From: UBA7330 sp965243485
Lineage (GTDB): Bacteria > Bacteroidota > Bacteroidia > Cytophagales > Cyclobacteriaceae
Length of the DNA stretch: 64,000 nucleotides
Reading direction: 5' to 3'
NCBI GenBank assembly: GCA_965243485.1
Contig: CBDEVP010000001.1
Span: 992,001-1,056,000 of the forward strand
The position numbers were made by a program, and so were the translations under genes. Within the stretch, counting starts at the first letter, position 1. Each line of letters opens with the position of its first letter. A model generated the notes under the pieces. The model had not been told where the DNA came from. It searched no databases and was given only the letters and a program-made list of their open reading frames with translations. Shown piece after piece: positions 60,954 to 64,000 of this stretch.

Positions 60954-62108
60954 ATGAAATATGAGGTTCCCAGTCCTCCTTTCCCTACCTTCGGGTACTT
61001 CGGACCGAAATACTTCTGCGACAGGGAGGAAGAATTAAAGGAATTGAATGCAGCCTTTCAGGGCAACATTCCCATCCTTCTGACGGGAATCCGAAGGCTG
61101 GGGAAAACCGGTTTACTCCATCATTTCCTCCATCATCGAAAAAGAAATGAAATTGGGGTATTTGTTGATCTACTCGATGCCAGTGACATGAAGGGCCTGG
61201 TTTCTAAAATGTCAGAAGCCATTCTCAGGGCTTTTCCGGAAGAAAAAAAGTATAAGGCGATCTGGGAAACCATCAAAAAATTAAGACCAACCATTTCTTT
61301 TGATGAATTCTCCGGATTGCCACAGGTGAGTCTTGGCCTGTCCAATGAGCAGGAAGCTGAAAAATCGCTGGCTAATCTGCTTAGCAGTCTGGCCTCGAGA
61401 CCGGAGCAAACGGTCCTGATATTCGATGAATTTCAGCAGGTCATCCATTTTGAAGACAGTCATGTCGAATCCATTATCAGGAGCGAGATGCAACGTCATC
61501 CTAAGCTACACTACATCTTCTCCGGCAGCAAGACCCATTTGCTGAGCAGGATCTTTCAGGATTCCGGCAGACCCTTTTATGGGATGGTTCAAAGCCTTCA
61601 CCTGGAGAAACTGGATCCCGAGGTGTACCATCAATTCATTGTCTTAAAGTTTTCTGATGCCGGCAAAACGATTTCAGATGAAGTCGTTGCCAGAATCATC
61701 AGCTGGACTGACGGACACACCTACTATACCCAATATGTTTGCAATCAGGTTTTTCAGACTTCTACTAATAAGGTACAATTAGGTGACCTGATCAATGTAC
61801 AGGAGCGGATCGTCAAAGGATTTACTCATGACTTTTTTCAAATCAAAGACCTGCTCAGCAAAGGGCAATGGAATACACTTGTTGCGGTAAGTATGGAAGA
61901 AAGCCTGGACCAGCCATTCGCCCAGAAAATAGCCCAAAGGTATTCATTGGGTAATTCCAATGCGGTGAGAAAAGCGCTGGATGTTTTACTTGATAAGCAG
62001 TTGATTCATTTAGTCTATGGAAAGAAAGGCGAGAAGATCTATAAAGCATCCAATCCTTTTTTGTCGAACTGGATAAAAAGATTCTCCGGAATTTTAAAAA
62101 ATGACTAA
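60954..62108 (+). CDS. Archaeal-type AAA ATPase (ATPase_2 family)
   Basis: The 384-aa protein begins FGPKYFCDREEELKEL and has the Walker A GIRRLGKT (45-52), Walker B VLIFDEF (154-160) and a sensor-like YIFSGSKTHLL segment. A C-terminal winged-helix-like region (GNSNAVRKALDVLLDKQLIHLVYG) follows. The family is STAND-like with poorly known functions, often scattered and horizontally mobile. No nuclease or toxin partner is fused or adjacent. The palindrome array at its start suggests tight, possibly autogenous, control. Confidence 0.9.
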   Translation: MKYEVPSPPFPTFGYFGPKYFCDREEELKELNAAFQGNIPILLTGIRRLGKTGLLHHFLHHRKRNEIGVFVDLLDASDMKGLVSKMSEAILRAFPEEKKYKAIWETIKKLRPTISFDEFSGLPQVSLGLSNEQEAEKSLANLLSSLASRPEQTVLIFDEFQQVIHFEDSHVESIIRSEMQRHPKLHYIFSGSKTHLLSRIFQDSGRPFYGMVQSLHLEKLDPEVYHQFIVLKFSDAGKTISDEVVARIISWTDGHTYYTQYVCNQVFQTSTNKVQLGDLINVQERIVKGFTHDFFQIKDLLSKGQWNTLVAVSMEESLDQPFAQKIAQRYSLGNSNAVRKALDVLLDKQLIHLVYGKKGEKIYKASNPFLSNWIKRFSGILKND

Positions 62109-62116
62109 TTTCCAAT

Positions 62117-62347
62117 ATGGATTTAGGAATAAAAATCATGTCAATCATTTATCTGATATTAATTCTCATATTGATTGCATGGGCACTCATTGACATGATC
62201 AGTAGTAGAAGGTCAATGATATCAGCCAATAAATGGTTTTGGCTGATCATCCTCTTCCCGGCAATGGGCCCAATTCTTTATTTTCAGATTACTAAAAACC
62301 ATAAAACCCAAAAAAGAAAATTCAATCCACCATTCCCTGCGAGATAG
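62117..62347 (+). CDS. PLDc_N-type small membrane protein
   Basis: The 76-aa protein has two hydrophobic helices separated by SSRRSMISANKWFWLIILFPAMGPILYF, matching the phospholipase-D N-terminal (PLDc_N) membrane domain. It has no catalytic domain. It lies eight bases after the ATPase gene and could be co-transcribed with it. Confidence 0.8.
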   Translation: MDLGIKIMSIIYLILILILIAWALIDMISSRRSMISANKWFWLIILFPAMGPILYFQITKNHKTQKRKFNPPFPAR

Positions 62348-62364
62348 CAGTTATCCCTGGAATT

Positions 62365-62390
62365 CTGTCTCCTGTCTCCTGTTTCCTGTA
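62365..62390. repeat. Short tandem repeat CTGTCTC-type
   Basis: CTGTCTCCTGTCTCCTGTTTCCTGTA contains three to four units of CTGTYTC in the 55-bp gap before dgt. It is built like the repeat at 302-331 but with a different unit. Function unknown. Confidence 0.5.
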
Positions 62391-62402
62391 TAAACTTGCC
62401 AA

Positions 62403-63752
62403 ATGAACTGGATCCAGCTCCTTTCATCCAAAAGATTAGGGGATAAAAGAGACCAACTCCTCAGCGAAACCCGAAGCAGGTTCGACCAGGATTTCGACCG
62501 TCTCATTTTTTCTCACCCTTTTCGAAAGCTACAGGACAAGACCCAGGTTTTTCCACTGCCTGAGGATGATTTTGTGCATACCAGGCTCACCCACAGCCTT
62601 GAGGTATTCAGTGTAGGCAGATCACTTGGCCGGGCTGTTGGTGAATTTCTGTTGCAGAAACATTCGGAGTTAAGTGTTGAAAAATTCGGCATCCATGATT
62701 TCGGCAGCATTGTGGGAGCCGCCTGCCTCGCACATGACCTGGGTAATCCACCCTTCGGTCATTCGGGTGAATCGGCCATCTCCTCATTTTACCAAAGGCA
62801 TGCGGATGGCGAGTCTTTTAAAAAGCTTGTATCACAAAAAGAATGGGCAGACCTGATCAACTTTGAAGGCAATGCCCAGGGCTTCCGGATCATGAACGAT
62901 AAGCAAATGGGCGGACTGGCACTGACTTATGCTACGCTAGGAGCTTTCACCAAATACCCAAAGACTTCATCATCTCCCAGGATTGACAAGCGAAAAAGTC
63001 AAAAGAAATTCGGAGTCTATCAATCCAACATTGATCAGTTTACCACCATGGCGGATGAGATGGGTCTGATCTCATTCGGTGAAGAAGCCTGGTGCAGACA
63101 TCCATTGGCCTTTCTGGTTGAAGCTGCAGATGACATCTGCTACAACATCATCGACCTGGAAGACGGGTGCCGTCTGGGACTGGTCAGTTTTGAAAAAACA
63201 AAGGAGCTCCTGGCAGCGATCATCGGTGAAAAATATGATGAGTCCAAACTCATAAAAGTCGAAGATCAGAATAATAAACTTGGGATGCTCCGGGCCCTTG
63301 CCATCAGTCAGCTGATCCATGAGTGTGTGGAAGCATTTATCAAGCATGAGACGGAGATGCTTTCCGGGGATTTCGATCAGGCCCTCACCGATATCATTCC
63401 TTCTTCCGGAGCATTAAATGAGATCAGTGTCCTTTCCATTGAAAAGATCTATCGTTCCAGGCAGGTCCTCGAGCGGGAAGCGGGGGGTTTTGAAGTGATT
63501 GAGCAATTGATGAAAGCCTTCACTCTGGCGGCCTATTACAAATTCTTTAACAAAAATTCATACACTCCCAGACAAAGGTCTATCTATCTGCTGATGGATG
63601 AGTCAGTGAGGCTACGTCTTGAACTTCCCGACCAGACGGTCTATCAAAGACTCATGATCGTTTCGGATTTCATTTCTTCCCTGACAGATTCCTATGCAAT
63701 CAAGCTATACAAAATAATCAATGGTTATTCACTTCCGGCTACGCGGATCTAA
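62403..63752 (+). CDS. dgt: Deoxyguanosinetriphosphate triphosphohydrolase (dGTPase)
   Basis: The 449-aa HD-domain enzyme hydrolyses dGTP to deoxyguanosine and triphosphate. Motifs are HTRLTHSLEVFSVGRSLG with His64, the HD pair His111-Asp112 in CLAHDLGNPPFGHSGE, and a later Asp in EAADDICYNIIDLEDG. Length is typical for the dNTPase group. It is plus-strand, with the CTGTCTC repeat just upstream. Confidence 0.94.
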   Translation: MNWIQLLSSKRLGDKRDQLLSETRSRFDQDFDRLIFSHPFRKLQDKTQVFPLPEDDFVHTRLTHSLEVFSVGRSLGRAVGEFLLQKHSELSVEKFGIHDFGSIVGAACLAHDLGNPPFGHSGESAISSFYQRHADGESFKKLVSQKEWADLINFEGNAQGFRIMNDKQMGGLALTYATLGAFTKYPKTSSSPRIDKRKSQKKFGVYQSNIDQFTTMADEMGLISFGEEAWCRHPLAFLVEAADDICYNIIDLEDGCRLGLVSFEKTKELLAAIIGEKYDESKLIKVEDQNNKLGMLRALAISQLIHECVEAFIKHETEMLSGDFDQALTDIIPSSGALNEISVLSIEKIYRSRQVLEREAGGFEVIEQLMKAFTLAAYYKFFNKNSYTPRQRSIYLLMDESVRLRLELPDQTVYQRLMIVSDFISSLTDSYAIKLYKIINGYSLPATRI

Positions 63753-63811
63753 AATCATTATTTAGTTACCAGTGAAATGGCTATTCTTTAGCCTCTATAT
63801 TTTTTAAATAT

Positions 63812-63819
63812 TACATTTG
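63812..63819 (+). promoter_or_regulatory. Putative -7 promoter box for the RND transporter gene
   Basis: TACATTTG fits TAnnTTTG and ends 14 bases before the ATG at 63834. Confidence 0.45.
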
Positions 63820-63833
63820 CACCTCTTTTTCGG

Positions 63834-64000
63834 ATGTGGACCACAATCTCAAATATTATCCTGAAATACAGGATCGCCCTGATGGTGATCCTTGGGATCA
63901 TTACTGTATACATGGGCTACAGGGCGCAGGACATTCAGTGGTCCTACGATATGGCCAATATTGTACCTGAGGACGATCCCGAACAGCAATTTTTCCGACA
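63834..64000 (+). CDS. RND/MMPL-family transporter, partial (runs off window)
   Basis: An open frame from ATG 63834 to the window end encodes about 55 residues: a short cytoplasmic start (MWTTISNIILKYR), a TM (IALMVILGIITVYMGY), then DIQWSYDMANIVPEDDPEQQFF. The pattern TM1 followed by a ...P-x-D-P-x-x-x-x-F loop is typical of MMPL/RND lipid-type exporters in Bacteroidota. The rest lies outside the window. Confidence 0.75.
   Translation, partial: MWTTISNIILKYRIALMVILGIITVYMGYRAQDIQWSYDMANIVPEDDPEQQFFR

Noticed and set aside
60954..62347. ATPase plus small membrane protein as a two-gene defence system
   Set aside because: No nuclease, toxin or pore effector domain is recognisable beyond the generic PLDc_N segment, and flanking genes are housekeeping; evidence is too thin.

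Overview
The window comes from a Bacteroidota genome, most likely a free-living Cytophagales-like member. This is inferred from gene content and signals: a type IX secretion component (PorZ), tandem DUF6089 barrel proteins, a BamA operon with two OmpH/Skp chaperones, a Na+-pumping decarboxylase operon, and a four-helix-bundle S23/IVS-type protein. Several genes are preceded by the Bacteroidota -7 promoter box TAnnTTTG, and most starts lack a Shine-Dalgarno (SD) sequence. Almost all of the window is chromosomal housekeeping DNA. I see no rRNA, tRNA, CRISPR array, prophage, plasmid gene or intact insertion sequence.

Layout. 1-6.7 kb (minus strand): a partial four-helix-bundle gene, sulfate activation genes cysC-cysD, then nucleotide-sugar genes rfbB-rfbA-rfbC-ugd-uxs. 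6.9-11.4 kb (plus): cytochrome c maturation ccmB-ccmC-ccmD-like-ccmE-ccmF, with a CcmE that carries Cys-x-x-x-Tyr in place of the usual heme-binding His. 11.5-20 kb (plus): a UbiA-family prenyltransferase, purN, purH and the rod-shape operon mreB-mreC-mreD-mrdA-rodA. 20-27 kb: an acidic unknown protein, tdk, porZ, recO, a 2-oxoglutarate oxygenase and a chromate transporter. 27-36.9 kb (minus): two ompH/skp genes, bamA, uppS, two DUF6089 proteins, nadK, a CBS protein, a hydrolase, cvpA and yqeY. 36.9-43.2 kb: pdxJ, a hydrolase, a DUF2905 protein, an RsmI-like methyltransferase, metK and a TerC protein (plus or mixed strands), then a MarR repressor with two oxidoreductase genes (minus).

43.5-45.6 kb: a BlaI/M56 sensor pair. 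45.6-50.3 kb (minus): a TIM-barrel isomerase, a heme-binding protein and the oadG-oadA-oadB operon. 50.4-54.8 kb (minus): rimP-nusA-infB. 55-58 kb: cysS, then rpsU-xerC-hpf (minus). 58.4-64 kb (plus): glyQS, an MtfA-like peptidase, an archaeal-type ATPase, a PLDc_N-type membrane protein, dgt and the start of an RND transporter.

The most unusual material is non-coding. Two copies of a ~174-bp structured inverted-repeat element (43279-43452 and, inverted, 58165-58335) share two internal hairpins with compensatory base changes, and both lie in divergent intergenic regions. Three identical-period (14 bp) palindromes abut the start codon of the archaeal-type ATPase. An identical 16-bp palindromic site precedes both marR and its neighbouring oxidoreductase operon. 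An 8-bp-arm inverted repeat precedes blaI and a 9-bp-arm one precedes oadG. rpsU has a strong SD sequence, which stands out because most neighbouring genes have none. No single locus looks like a complete new defence or mobile system; these are regulatory and repeat-element leads.
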